Positions 44,479-59,400 of a stretch of 64,000 nucleotides of DNA are shown here, one piece after another. The notes beneath the pieces are model-generated. The model saw only the letters and a list, made by a program, of their open reading frames with translations. It ran no database searches and was not told the DNA's origin. Source of the stretch: Plumapathes pennacea (lineage: Eukaryota > Cnidaria > Anthozoa > Antipatharia > Myriopathidae); the NCBI GenBank assembly GCA_964036295.1, contig OZ038469.1, forward strand, positions 372,001 to 436,000. The letters run 5' to 3'. The position numbers and the translations under genes were made by a program. How positions within the stretch are numbered: position 1 is the first letter of the stretch; each line of letters starts with the position of its first letter.

Positions 44479-47400
44479 CTAAAATATGAGAGAAACAAAT
44501 AAATATTTTCTATAAATGTTTCACCGAATAGAAAGATAATGTTTTGATAAACCTCTAAATAAAAGCTTTACCTGATTTCCTAAGGCGCTCAAGAAGGAGA
44601 CTATTCGTAGAAGGTTATAATTTGGAGTGTCGCATATTAAATAAAACACACCTGCAAACATTGCTTGCGTGCATGTGAACATTTCTTGCGTTTGCTCTTG
44701 TTTAACAATGTGCGTTAATTGGTCTTATGGCCTGGCAAAACGAGGACACAATGTGGCGGCAAAATTGTGTCCTTCGACGTTTTCAGAGTTGCAAAACGTG
44801 CGGCAACATTGTTGCGCTCAGTGCGTACACAACAAATGTTTCTGAAGTTTTTCTCCATGTGCGTTTGCCTTAGACGTGTGAACATTGCTTGCGCCCGTTT
44901 GCGCTTGTTTCACAGTGTGCGTTTGCAATGCGTCTTCCTTTACCTAACTTGATGAACTCCAGCTGCTTTCCTTCCCACGACGAACTGCACGTACTCGCAT
45001 AAGCGAGCTTCCTTCCTTCGTAGGGCCAGCGATATCCTATGCCCGATACACACTTCCCCACGTGCACATTCTTGAGACCCTTGTTGTTCAACCTGAAACA
45101 ATATAAACGTTGATGTAATATTTGTAATGCTACAACGATAAATTATTACTGTGAAAAATAAACTAGGCTAATTTAAATTCGCTAAAATGCCCTTCGATGC
45201 CCATCAGATCTGCCTCACTACATTTAACAAACACACGCAATATGTGAATGGAACGTTAAGCACTTTATTAATATATTGCACAATGATATAATCTTATAAA
45301 CCAAAGTATTATTTTCAGTACCGTATAACTTCAACCTTCACACCGCTAGTTCTTTTTATTTTAATTAAATACGGAAACAAAATTAGACCGAAAGAGCTGT
45401 ATGTTTATGTGTCTGCTACCATGTATAAAGCTAGTCCAAACCAAAAGTATAAGGCCTGTTTCAAACGTCAAACTTCACAATCCATGCGTCGAATACAATG
45501 CAAACGAGCAAAAGCTATTGTTTCAACTAATGTATATTGTATTCGACTCACGTGAAGTTCGACGTCTGAAACAGACCTAAGAAGGACTGAAAATTGTTGA
45601 AGCTAAAACACTAAATAAGAGTGCTGTTTATAAATCTAATGTCAAGTTCTATTTTAGTATACCTGGTATGCTTAGCCGTATTTTTGTCACATTCTCCCTT
45701 CAAAATCAATTTATGGCTTGAATCTACAAGTTATAAAAAACAATGTCAGTCAGTCAATTAGTATAAAAAGACTTGGATGGGTTGAAGGAGACCAGGAGGT
45801 ATGAAAACATCGTAACTATCAGGTTTTGCTCAGATGAGAAACAACAACTAAAATCAGCATAAAAATAGTAAGAGCCAATACCGATGTATTCACGATTTCG
45901 ATAGTGGCAAACGCGAGTTTTTGTAAAAAGCTTAGAAATAATGGAGTATCTAAAATTAAAATAAAAGACATAAAATTGTACGAAGTTTGATAGGGAGCCA
46001 AACAAGTGTAGACGACAAAGGACTGGAGTAGGTGCGGCAGTAGTTAGGAAGCCTGGATGCGGAGTTTTGTATATTGTCTGTACTGCAGGCTGCTGCGGCA
46101 ATCGATACGGAAGGTTACAAATGCACGTATGAATGTTTCAGTAGGCGTGAAAGATATTTCCGCCTTAGAGCCTGCAAGAGTCTGTTGCGTACTAGTTGTA
46201 AAAGGTCGCAGAGGGATAGGTCTTGGTGATGGGATCAACCATATTCATAGGTTGCTGTCAAACCAGGATCCGAGATAACAAGTGCTCTTATCAAAACTCG
46301 AGAAAAAATTCGTGACCCAAAGCATCATTATTATTTCTTTTACTACAGTCACGATCCCGCAATGGTATATTTTTGTAAGCTGTTCTAGAACTGCCTGTGT
46401 TTATAAGCAGAACCAGGTTTCTTACCTTCAGGACAAACCATCTTCATGCTACACTTGTGATATATGACGCCATCTTGGTCATACAGAAACGCGGCATCCC
46501 TTGCAGTGCAGGTGTCATCTTGTCCTATCTTAGTATATATCAAGTAGCTCCCCTCGAGACTGGTCGCAGAACAACCAGGTGTCTCAGGCTTCACGCAGAA
46601 ATGTTTATACGTACTTCTGAGTGAATGAGCTGATATTATAAAAAAAGGAAAGGAAGTAATGCTAAGATCACGAATCGTATAGACACTCCAGATAACAATG
46701 CACCGTTTAGCTCATTTTATCTTCACTCTGAGCAAAACTGCAGTTATTTTGTCAAAATGATCAGACACTTGTGACTGAGCAAGGTGAATAAGCCGCTTAT
46801 TGCTATATCAAGTGGCTTATTGCCTCAGTAGAGCACGGCAAATCAAAAGATCCATTCACCATACATTATAAGCTGAACATGTAGGAATGATATACTAATA
46901 ACGAAACGTGGTTACTCAATTTTACAGACAGGCAACCATATTAATGTTAGGATAATAAATGAACAGATAGTTTTTGTACCGGGACAGTAGTAACAGTCTT
47001 TTTCCTCCTCAATCTTCACTGCTGGATCGCATGGCGCGGTTGATGGTCTTCCACCGCATCGAGGTAGGATGCATGTCTTCGTTCGTTTTTGTTTGCCTAG
47101 TCCACAGAACTTAATGTCGCAATGACTCCAGCTACTCCACTCCGTCAGCCCTCCGTTCACTGCAAGAAAATGTCATCCAAATATTCACACGTGCATGGTA
47201 AATGGTAATGGACCTGCTGTTTTGAAACGCATGTAACTATTTAACAATATCGTTGGTAGTCATCATTGAGGTTTCACATACATTATACACTGACTTCCAA
47301 ATAATTTAATCTACTAATGCTTAGATGCCGAGTTATTGACACTTTTAGTTTATATATATCTTGCAACTAATACAAAAGATTTTCGTCAAGTAATCTTTAC

Positions 47401-50400
47401 ACTCCATGATATTTTGCGTGTGTCGGCTGAAAACCCAGCTAAAACATGCATATTTACATTCATCCTCAAAAAGGATAATAGGAAAAGACTCAAAATGAAA
47501 GCTCTACCTGCTATCCTGTCAGCATCACAGTCGTCCTCGTTAATCCAGTACCAGATTGCTCCAGGTTTCTTCATTCCTTTCCTTATCCAGTCTCCTCGCA
47601 ATATAATGGTTCCCGAGTTGTAATTTTCTTCAGGGCGTTCACAGGTGGTAAGAAGAACCGTGTTTTTTGCTCCTGATGTGATCCATGGCATCCTTTTAGG
47701 CAGGCCGCCATAGTAAAAGTGTGTCCATACATCGAACTTTGTTGTGAGGTTCACATTGGTCTGACTGTTCTGTGTTGCCACAAAACTACAGAAAAATATT
47801 TACCGTAAACTGAGCAAACAACATAAAAGAAACAAGCGTGAGCTCCCCTCCTTTAGGCCGCCAACATCTAAACAATATGGCAGATCTACATAAGCTGCAT
47901 TTCCAAGTGCATATGGTAACCTTACGTTGTTTCGCTACACCGAAAGAGTCCCATTGCTAGCTCTTAAAAGTATAAGCAATTCAATGCCGCGTTTGCTTGA
48001 GCAAGCCCCCAGGGCACTTATTAAAATTTGGTTTTAAGGGGGAGCTGCTTAAACGAGGGGATCTGGGGGGGGGGGGGGGGGGGTCACTATATAAAAAATT
48101 AAAACAAGTCCAAGTAAAGACATCAACCTAATATTCAAGGGGGACATAACAATCACAGACTACGAGTTAGAAGAGCAGATGCCAACCGCAATAATTAACC
48201 ACCTGAAATTTTAAACAGCACAAGTTGTAATACAACTTGAGCAGCGTTAGCCTGGTACCAGCCTACTTGTCTTGACAGAATTTGAGTGGAGGGAGGGGTG
48301 GGGGGGGGGGGTGGAGGGGGCGCTTATTTTGAATGTTGCGTTAAAACGGGGACGCGGATCTCTCACCTGTAGGACATGGGCGCTTCAAAGATTCCTCCCC
48401 AGTGCTTTCTTTGATTGGCATCCAGCATGTACTTAAAAGTGTTTCCGTTGCTAAGCGACTTAATAGAGTCGCCCAACTCCAAAATAGAATAATCTGTGTG
48501 CAAGGACGGTTTCAATTTATTCCTGAAACAGACCATAATAATCCTCTATCATTCTTACAACAATACAGCTCTATATACCTTCCTGAACCTTTTGTTCTTT
48601 TCGTTTTTTTCTTTCTTTTCTTCTTTTCTCGTTAACTTTAGTATCTACTTAGTTCATGTATCTGTGATTTATAATTGCTCCGCATTTTCTTCAAGACTAT
48701 TATTCATTTTCCAACGAACTGTGATTTTACTTTCCAAAGCTACCAAACTACAACTTCACGATAAATGTGCAAAGCAAAGTACACTCATTCACTTATATCT
48801 GTAGTGGTTTCCAGAAGTAGACTATTGCTGCCTAGGGACTCAATAAGCCTCGTTCCCAGGGGCCGGGAGAGGAAATAGCTTCAAATTTTAATTAGAATTT
48901 ATAGTTCTAGCTGAAGACGTGAAAACAATTCAATTCCACTCTGAAACCCCGTACTGTATAATTATACTTACATCACAATTAACCTACTGTATATACTTAT
49001 TGATCAAAATGTGTGGTTGCGTCAACCGTACCTGCTTAGAACCTGGGCGCGAGTCCAGCTGTTGCCGGCGCTGGTAACGAGTAATGTAAATCCGCCAGCG
49101 TCGACCGTCATGTCACAGTAGACCGGGAGGTACTGGGACTTGTCTGACAACTGGATCATATAGACGCCGTTCTGATAAATGTTTCCAGCTCTTACACCGT
49201 GCAACTTGATGTCATTACAAGATCGCCTGGAAAAAAAGAAGCTCATTTTTAGAACTAATTTACTGAATACTGAAAGAAACACATTTAAAAAGAGCTTGAA
49301 ATGAGACAAAACACATCCATCATTGAAACACCTCACCCTCGAGTACTTGAATGGGGACGTTCCGACGAACATAGAACTTACGCTCCTCTCGAATAATTCT
49401 CAATAAAAATAGAGAAATCTCCCTAGCTATCTTCCACCATATCACGGCTAATCAGTGATCAAACATGAACTGCACAGCGCCGGCCAGAGAAGCGTTTAAT
49501 TATTTCGGTTCGATCTTATGCATGCCAATATTGTAAAGCGCATTTGATATTCACATCAAATTTACGCTGAACACAAACTATTTGTTTGTGAACGGCTTTA
49601 CAATTGTTTATTAATTATCCTACCTGGTGCCTTCTCTCATCCAATATCTGACTACCCCTGGGTTGGGCTTCTCTTTGAGGTAAGTGCCCCTGTTAACTCC
49701 ATCGTTGTAAATAATGGATCCGGACGGATCTCTGACGGACGAAGCAGCACTAAGGAAGATGTTAGATGACAGATCAAGCCTTGGCATGCTATTAGCCAGG
49801 TTGTTTGTGTTCTCCCAACTGTCAAACTTTTTCACTATCTTCACGCTGTTGTCGGTCTGGTTAGATATGGACAGAAACGTGCGATCCAAAGGGGCCTCCC
49901 AGATTCCTCCCCAGCGCAAATTTCCATCAGCTTCAATCCTATACTGGAAGAACTCCTGTTGGCATGACAATAGTATGCATAACATTCATTTGCAAGGGTT
50001 TCGTGTCGTTTTAAAAAAAATATTCATTTGTTACATTCTCTAGGATAAAAAATATATAGCAGTCGATTAACTCTCATTGATAAGACGTTTTTTGCCGCCT
50101 GTAAAATAACCCCAAAAACATTTGGTAGTCGATTAATTCTGCACCTTAGACGTGTCGGCGTTCTTTATGGCATCAATGCTCCTAAGAATAGAGAAGTCTC
50201 CGTTAAGCGACGGATTGTCAATATTTCTCTCCCTCACGTTCTCTTTAGTCCAACCACTGTGCGTTTTGCTCGTGGCCACCAAAGTCCAGCCTCCCCCATT
50301 GGTTGTGAAGTCACAATAAGTCTTCACTTCTTTCTGTGCTGGCTTAATTGTGTAGATACCGTCTGTGAACAGAAAAATATATTTAGCGTCCTAATTTGTC

Positions 50401-53400
50401 GGTAACTATTTGAAGGCAGTGAAGTGAAGTAATACTTTGGAATGGCCGATTTGAAGAAGGATGGGTTTTGTGCAGAGGTAGTTTAGTTCGTTATATAAAG
50501 TTCTAAATTCTTAGGTTTCTGTTCAGAAAATATCTTAGTCGCGTTCAGCTGTTATCAATGCGCGTACCTTTTAAATCGTGTGCATTTCACTGGGGCTCTT
50601 GATATTAAGAAATATAACTGTAAGACTACAATTAGAGTGATCATAAAAACGGCGTTGTGTACCTGTTGCCAACAGGAAATTTCTCAGTCGAGCGTCCATA
50701 CAAGAGCGTGGTGGTTCAAACGGGCCCTCTCGCATCCAATACCAAATATGGGTTACTTGGTTCGGAGTGAGATTGCCGTGTCGGATCCATGGAGCTGGGT
50801 GATAATCCTTAGACTCTCCTGTAAAAAGTTAAATTATACGACACAGCTGACTAACTAAGTATGAGGTGAGAGAATGCATGTCCCTGGATAACGGTTTGAC
50901 GCATTATCTCTTGTCTTCCTGGGCACAGCTGGCTTGGTGACGTGATTCGTTTCGTTTCGCTCCGTGTCAGTAAAAATCTTAGACTGCGATATGCTATAGT
51001 GCGAGCCTATGACTGCAACAAAGATTTTATTTTTGTTGTCCTAGAATATGAATTGTGAGTGTAGGGTAAAATGTTTCAACCCTTTTATTTTTGAGAATGA
51101 TCAAGTTCAATATTCTCCTTAGTTCAGTTTCGGCAGCACAAAGATATCATACAGTAAGGGGAACTTGGCTTTTGATACATTGCTCAGATGATAGCTGACT
51201 AAACTACCAATTATCACTACATCACTCATACAATTTCCTCTTAAAGGTCGGGAGAATCTGCATATTAGAATTTAAGAGTAAAGGGGTTTACGCACCAGTA
51301 ATAGTTCCAAACCAATTTCTAGTGGCGTCTGAGGATGTTGTCAGCCTCGCATTGTGGACCCAAGGCATTCTATTCTCTATTCCTTCGTCATGAAAACTCC
51401 ATTTGTCAAACTTTTTTATCAGCTCCACCGCTGTTTGACTGTTTCGTGTAAATACAAATGAATATTCTCTCCGAGCTTTCCACACACCGCCCCAACGACC
51501 TTTAGAAAATTTACAAGGAATTAGAAGTTGGTAAAACCGCAGAACGAATCATAGCAACCACTTAATCAGTGCTCTTCTATTTATTTCCTATTTTTGGACA
51601 TACAGGCATACACAGCTGATCCTGCTTACCCTTTATGGTACAAAAGAGAAACAATCTCAAATCCTATTTATTATTTGTGTTATGTTTATGAAACGTTATT
51701 TATTATATTTGAACTGTTTGCTGTAGTCAGATACAGTCACGCGTTCTTAATGATTTCCATAAAATAGCTACCTATTAAAATGTAGAATATGCATATACAG
51801 AGGGCATAATAGTCTTGGAATTTTATGCCAAAACTTTGCAAACTGCGAGAACTTAAATTTTACGATTATATTCACGAAACGAAAGACATTAAAGTTGACC
51901 AGTTGGTGCTTAGGATAAATCCTAGCATATAACGTCAAATGCTGCCTGAAATAATCCATTAAATCACTTACCCCTGCTGTTTGCTTCCAGTCTGTACTCA
52001 AATGTTGACCCTTTGACACTAAAATCGTCCTTAATGCTATTAGCGCGACTCAGTATGGAGTAGTCATCCTTCAGTTGAGGCCTATTCTCGTTTCTTAGAA
52101 GGACATTCTGGGCAGTCCAGCTGTTTGTGTGACTTGTGACCAATAGCGTCCAGCCTCCTCCATCACGTGTCATATCACAGTAGGCCTGCATTGGGTTGCT
52201 CCCGGTTGGATTTATTGTGTAGACACCGTCTGGTAGATCCATGTTCATCATGCTGGCTTTTTGTTGTATATGGCGACATGAGATACCAACTGAAACCAAA
52301 GCAACGTTAACCTCACAAATGTGACTTTGGCTCAAGTGTATAGTGAGTATTTCAATTTTTTAACTGTTAATGCAAAGATACAAGCTATAAATATAAATTA
52401 GCATGTGCGCTTGGGGCGCAGTTACATCTGAATTGCTCAAAAGGAGATCAATACGAGAATCACTCAAATCACTAACGCAGGTCTAGTAAGAAAAAAATCT
52501 ACTGTTCAAAGTCAGCTCGCTCCGGCTTAAAGGTTTTGCATCAGCAAACGTTCTAAACAGGGTTGCTATTTCCAATTCCAAGCAAAACAACTAAATTTAT
52601 ACTAATACGATTGCACTACTCTTGAATCGGAACGTATAATACACAAGAAACAAACAAATTCTCCTTACTCGGACACAAGAAACAAACAAATCCTCCTTAC
52701 TCGGACACGCTTCTGTGTTACAGTCCACTTCCTCTGCTCTTTGTCCTGCGCAGTCGGCGCCGCCATATCGCGGGAACGGGTTGTTGCAAAAGCGATGCCG
52801 CTTCCTTTTGCCTCCATTACAGCCTTTGTTGCAGACCGACCATGCTGTCCATGTACCCCACTGTCCATTACGGGGCGTAGCAACTTAATAATAATAAGAC
52901 AAATGTACACCGTTTTCATTATATCAAATACGAAAATTAATAGGTTTCTATACGATAACTTTTGTCGGAGGAAAGCGCAGAAAAGTTTAACTAAATTGAT
53001 AATTTGGAGTTGCTACTGCCAAATTGATTTTTTCTGACATTAGTTTATGGATCACGGATACTTCAGATATATTTTTTTATTTGCAAAAAGATGTTACTTC
53101 AAACGTGTGGGGGCTCCATTTCTCGCAATCAAAACTTTAAAATGCTAAAATCGATTGGACTAAAATCTTACTTGAATCGCAGTTTGTATCAGGGTCGTAG
53201 CCGTCGTCACAGTGGCACTTATGTTTGTCTGTACAAAACTGAAGAACAGAATAATATCATATGTAAGTTTAAGGGTAATCTCATACCTCGGAAGATTCCA
53301 ACAAGCATTTCAGCCGAATTTGTTTGTTTGGGTACATTTTATTTTTCAATTTTTCTCGGGGCTATCTTTGTAACTACTTAAGTTGCTTCATAACTGCGAG

Positions 53401-56400
53401 GTCACTTTCACTGTTAACCACGTACACTTTATTCATGCGCGACAAAGTGATCGCAAGAATTTTGAGCATGAATGACAAAAGGCGAATTAGTTGAGCAAAG
53501 GCAGATTCCCAGCCCTTACCCCGCGCCCTGCACATTCTTTGCCGTTCACTTTAGGACATGACGTGATGCCAAGCTCGGAGAATGACTGACACTTGTGGTC
53601 CTTGCACATCTGTGTTTAACGACAACAAGGACAACGGTTAGTATTCACAAAATTCAGTAAGAATTTCCTCGTTAAGTTTTGTTTCATGGCGAGATTCCAG
53701 AAGAGTTTGAACACGTGCCCAGCCAAAACTGACGCCGCACGTTCATCACATTGACAATGAATCGAACTGGTGTTTTTTCATGTACCAACTGATCATATCC
53801 TGTAGGTACTTCCTGCTGCACGTCATTACCTGATTGATATTAACAGCTTTTTGGTGAATGTGATTTAAGTCGGTAGGATATTTACCTTTTTGTCTCCACA
53901 CTTAGTTCCGTCATTAACCATCCCCTGACCAACAGCATCTGTATGTTTCAACTTTGCGGCACTGGCATCAAATTATACAAGTAGAAAATATCAGGCCACT
54001 CACACTGTATTGAAATATCATATATACGTTGTACTTTAAAGACGGATATGTACAGAAATTAGTACGATTCTATACAGATCAACATGAACAATGCAAAACA
54101 ATGGCCAATATAGTCAGCCTCAAAGGTCACTCTCCGCCTAACCATGGATTAAAGTAATATTAATCAGGGTCCATTTGTATTGTATTGACCAAAACATTGT
54201 TCTAGCAGAATTACCTGCATTGTTTACCGCCACTGACAGGGATCTTGGTGTAACTATTCCCAAAATCAATATTGGCTGGCGTGGATCTTTTCTTGTCCAG
54301 ACATTGCAGCTGTCCACAAAACGCGTTTCTTATATGAAAAAATATAACTGATATCATACCAGTTAACAAAACAAATCTAAAAGAAAGAGTATTCCAATTT
54401 ATTGACGACAATAGTGCATGCGTCGCTTTCTGGTGACGTCAGTAAACATCTCGCCAATCGCAAAAGAAAGGTCTCTCTCACAGATCCCAAAATACGCAAG
54501 ACCTACAAAACAAATAAATTAGTATTGTGCTGTAGAGAACTAGTAGACAGTGTAGTTACTTTTGGAGACATGGTTCTGGTCTGCTTGGATTACAGGTTCC
54601 ATAGCCCCTCCCATTGGTGTTAAGCGTATCGTAGCAACCAGTCGCACCGTTTTGGGCAGCTGTCAATCAAAACAAAAAAAGAGAAAAAGTGCTAGGCAAC
54701 ATTTAACATTTGACGTTTAGCCCGCTCGTAAGATGCTTCACAAATAAATCCATATAGGGTAGTATGTTGATGACTTCTGTATTAAGCTAGTCCAGAGGTA
54801 TAAACGCATCACAGGAACTCTATGTCAAGATTATGCGGCATTGCAAAACTAAAACTTTTAGTGATTTTCAAATTCAAGGTAATTGAGTTCAACTTAAATG
54901 CAGATTTTGCTCTGAATACTTAATGCTGTTGTGTTACTTGCGTTGTTTTCTTTTTAGTTGTTAATGCTATAAAATGTTGTGGGCAGACAATAAAAGATGC
55001 TGCAGTGGAAGACTGACATATCGCTTGTATTATTCAACTTGAAATCTCGTAGAAAATAGAAAGTTGTTTTACTCACTCGCTCCCCAGAGATCTTGGCACT
55101 GCATTGCATGTGTTTCGCTGCATTTTCCAAGATAACAGTTGGCCTGAGTGGGGAATTATAAGTAAGGAATTAAACTGAGAAGGGCTATACCTTGCTTCTA
55201 AAGGTATGTATGCACATGTATGAGGTGGAGAATAACTAGGAGTTATTACTTTGTGCTGAAGGAGAGAGGTAGAAGTTGTGCAGATAAATGTACTTCTGGA
55301 TGTAGAATTAAAAGTTGAACTTTACTAGTAGAACAGTCGTGCTGTACTATTAGCAAATTACCACTTATAACCACTATTATTCTATTATTCTATTATTACT
55401 ATTATTGTTTTGCTACTGCTGCTACAGTAAAAACAAATAGCTATGAAAAAAGAATCAGGTTTTCAGCAAATATGTTTTGCTAAAAACTCCAGTCTGTGGT
55501 GGACTCGAATTTGTGTCAGACCATTGAACAGTACACAGTAAATCTTGATTGGTGTAGAGCCGGTGAAGTTATGAAGTCATTTGTCGGCTAGATTTTGAAA
55601 ACCTTGCATGCAAAGCAAGACGTTTGCTACCAAGCACAAAACATATACTTACATTTGAGCGTTGGCTGTCCCCGCTTTCAGAATAATAAGTCCATATCTC
55701 ACCATCGCTACTGAACAGTAGGTGATATCCTGTTAACCAGTGACTAAAGCACCCTTCAGTGGCAACCCTTGAGATCCTCTTCATCTAGGGAGACGATACA
55801 ATAATGCTAAATAATGTTTTCAGACTAGCATGTTATGCACTACAGAGTGCACAGCAAGTGCAGTTGTTGTCTATGAGACTAGAAAGATCCGTCTTACTTA
55901 TGTTTTTCTTAAAACAATTAAAACCAAATATAGAATCTGTCCTGACTGCTAAGTATACTGCCGTATCTTTTTCGTTTTGGTTTTCGACAGGCATTCGAAA
56001 AGCGCTCTAACAGCTTAGACGAGACACACAAACGTTTTCCAGCAATCTGAGCAAACATTGCTCTGCTTAAAATTTCCTACCTCTCCAAGGTCAATCTGCA
56101 AGTATTCATTTTTTTCGCTTCCTTCCTTCTTGGAGCACCAGCATTTGCCTAGGGCTTGTAGTCGGGCGTCAAAGGGTGGGTGGCGCTTTCTATATGAGGA
56201 GGCAGTAATTTGGTTGTTGGGGATCCTGCCACTTGCAACTCCAACTGGGATCAAGCAATCTGGAATGGATTAATATAAAGCATATCTATCCATCCATTTA
56301 AGAAATATATAACAGTCTCGTGGTTTCCCTCCGCTACTCGAGTGTTCTCCCAACTTCCCGCGTGTTTGGATGAGGTTATATTACACGGTGACGCGTTATA

Positions 56401-59400
56401 TATTTCTTTTATAAAACAATCGATAGAATACATGTCAGCGTGTAATATACTCTTATGCTTTTTAGCCAATCAGAACGCGCGTAGTATCACAGTTACTTTA
56501 TATATACATATATACACACATGCACGCACAAAAGCCAGAGGTTAAACTCAAGGAAGATATTGCAGTTGAGTAATATTCTTGGAAGTAAACAGGTTAATTT
56601 GTAAAGAGAAAGAGGTGAATGAATCAACGACCGCCAGTAAGAAAGGAGCCAGTACCCACACACAACGATAAACAGACTTTAATATACCTCGAGTGAGAAC
56701 ACAAAATGGCGGTCGCACGAGGAACGGGCGCAAGTGCGCGTGCGCGAGGAACTATACCGCTGCACGCTAATCACTAACTACTGGCGGACAAATTTAGAGC
56801 GGCGCTCGTCTAACCTTGCTTCATGAAAGAGACTAAATGCTCATCGTGACAACCCCGAGAGAGCAACAAGGTTGCATTTGGCCCACTCCAGTGACTAAGG
56901 TGGACGCAATATCCTGTTTTGACATGCCTCAAAGCTTTCCCTGTCAATACAAAAAAAGGACTATTCAATGTAAGTGCCAAAATACACTCATTGGACGTGA
57001 TTTCTTCTGCAAAAAGGTGAAAGATTTCCAAAATAGCGTGGCGTGACTGTATTGCCTTAATTGGCTGATTTTGCCCCTTTAGCAGTTTACAGGATAGAGC
57101 GGTTTTCGAAAGATTGTCGAAAACCAAAACCGAAGCAAAACCAAAGCAATCACAAAGCCAATCAGGAACGCGAGCAAAAACACGTCCTACCAACCAGAAG
57201 TGCGAGCTAAACCAAACGTAATACATCGGTTTGGTTTTGGTTTTACTGACCAATTAGAGCCGTTTTAGGATGACTGTCGATAGTAATTGTGTGATTTCTT
57301 TGGTTTTGCGTTTGCTTTGCTTTCTGATTGGTCCACACAAGTTTGGCAGCATCCTCAACCAATCAGGAACAAGACCAAAACCAAAAGCAAACACTTCTCA
57401 CGCAAGCGATGGCGTGTACTCTCATTGCTGATTGGAAAGTAAAACCAAACGCAAGACCAAACGTGAATTACTTTGGCTTCTGATTGGCTGAACTGTTTTC
57501 TCTCAGTCTCTGTGATTGGCCTGTGTGATTACTTTGGTTTTGGTTTTCGATAGTCATCCGAAAACGGCTCTAAAGAGACGAGCAAAAGCAATCGTGTGTT
57601 TACTTGCGTTTACTAGCCAATGAAATCTCGAGCTGTTCGAGGTATGGCGTGAGCCGCTCAGAGAAGGTCCGAAGGAATGCCAAATGAAGAGGGTCGCTGA
57701 TTTCGTCTCGAAAATGGAAATGCTTGTAATTCTTCTGCAATTCAAGATGATGCCAATTGGAATAAAGTGGATTGAAGCAGAGGTCGCTGTGGTGTTTGTC
57801 TTACAAATCAGGTATTTCGTTCGCGGAGGCGCTGCGATCGCCGTACCTGCTCGACTGGAGTTGTGGAAGCAAATTGACTTCACAGTCGACAAATCGTAGA
57901 CTTCGTTCCGTCTTTTAACATCCCACGCCTCTTGGAAGTGCAAGTACATACTTTTTTGTTTAGCTTGGTCGAAAATCACATGATTTCTTTAGAGCATGAA
58001 TTGCTAGGATAAATGTTTGCTTGATCAAGTGTGTTGATGTGAACTTCTTCGTAATTGATCGGGACTGACTGAGCCAGCGTTGAAAATAGGCTATTACGTT
58101 CTTGATCTTCGAAGGAAAGGTATGTTCCCTGATTTGTTTGTGTTGATAGAACTATTTGACGAAAAACAACTGCAAAAGAAAGCTAAAAAACTCGAAACAC
58201 AGACGCCTTTCACATGACCAGAAACTAAGAAACGAAACAACTCACAACATGTACACTGCAGTTCGAAGGAAAGAAAAATGAAAAAAAAAAAAACTTTCGT
58301 GATGATGACGAGTAAAACCAAATTCACGTCTGATTGGCCGACGACTCACGCTATTTTCTGTCCACCAATCAGACTGCAAAGCAAAGGCAAAACCAAAGCA
58401 ATCATGCGTTTACTATCGACAGTCAATCGAAAACCGCTCTATCAGGTCTTCGTAAAAACTCGTTGACCTTTTTACAAAATAAACTTCCATATAAAATATA
58501 CAGATTGTTGCTTTTGTTTGTGGATGTTTTCGAGCAGCTCTATACATGATGTATAGTTGGCCGCAAAATACATGTGATGCATGAACCCCGTACGTGCAAT
58601 CAGAAATGTGAAACCCAAAGGTAATCACTTACAATAATCATATACAGTGGTGTTGACTCTAGTGCAAGAGAAATACTATATAAGAGAAGAAAGCTTGCAT
58701 ACCTGCTGTCCTTTCGAACTTGGAGTCCTCTGTCCTGCAACGGCTGCTCACTATCAACTTTAATTCATCGTCTTTTTCAGGACATACCATCTTCCTACTG
58801 CAGTGATGTCGAAGAACCTTATCTGCGCCTAAGCTGAATTGCATGTAGTCTTCAGAGCATTCCCAGCCATCAATCACGATGATATTGCTTCCGTCTTGCA
58901 GCGAGCATGAGCCTTCTGTTGGTCTTATGCAGTAGCGAGCGGAATACTTCAGGGGAGTCGGAGAGGTAGGACTCACTTGATGAAATAAAGAAAAATGTAC
59001 AAGTTACTGTCATGTGTGACTGGAGTCTTCGCCAAAAACCGTACAATACTTGTGAAAGTCTTCTACCTTTTTATTTTCTACAAAATAGAATCTCTTTTTT
59101 TGTTGGGGTGGGGAGGGGGGCGGGGGAGGATCCAAACAATATCGCCACGTAAGATGTCTTAAAACAGAGGAGGGCCATGCTCCCACCCCTATTTAAGTAG
59201 GAGGGTTACTAGAACTACAAACCAAAATATTCTAAATACAGTATTTTGCCTACCCGGCATAACTTTGCTTCATATTAAAAATTCTAATAGTCAAGGAGTC
59301 CAAATTCACTGGTTATATTTCCACTAGTCACCATACCTTGATTGACAGGACATCCGTACAACTCTGTTCTTGTGCACATCTTTGTACTATGATAATATTG

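Noticed and set aside
57554-57979. 141-codon minus-strand frame in gene 3 intron 22
   Set aside because: It lies inside a TIR element, partly overlaps the end of the nested MITE and shows no known domain.
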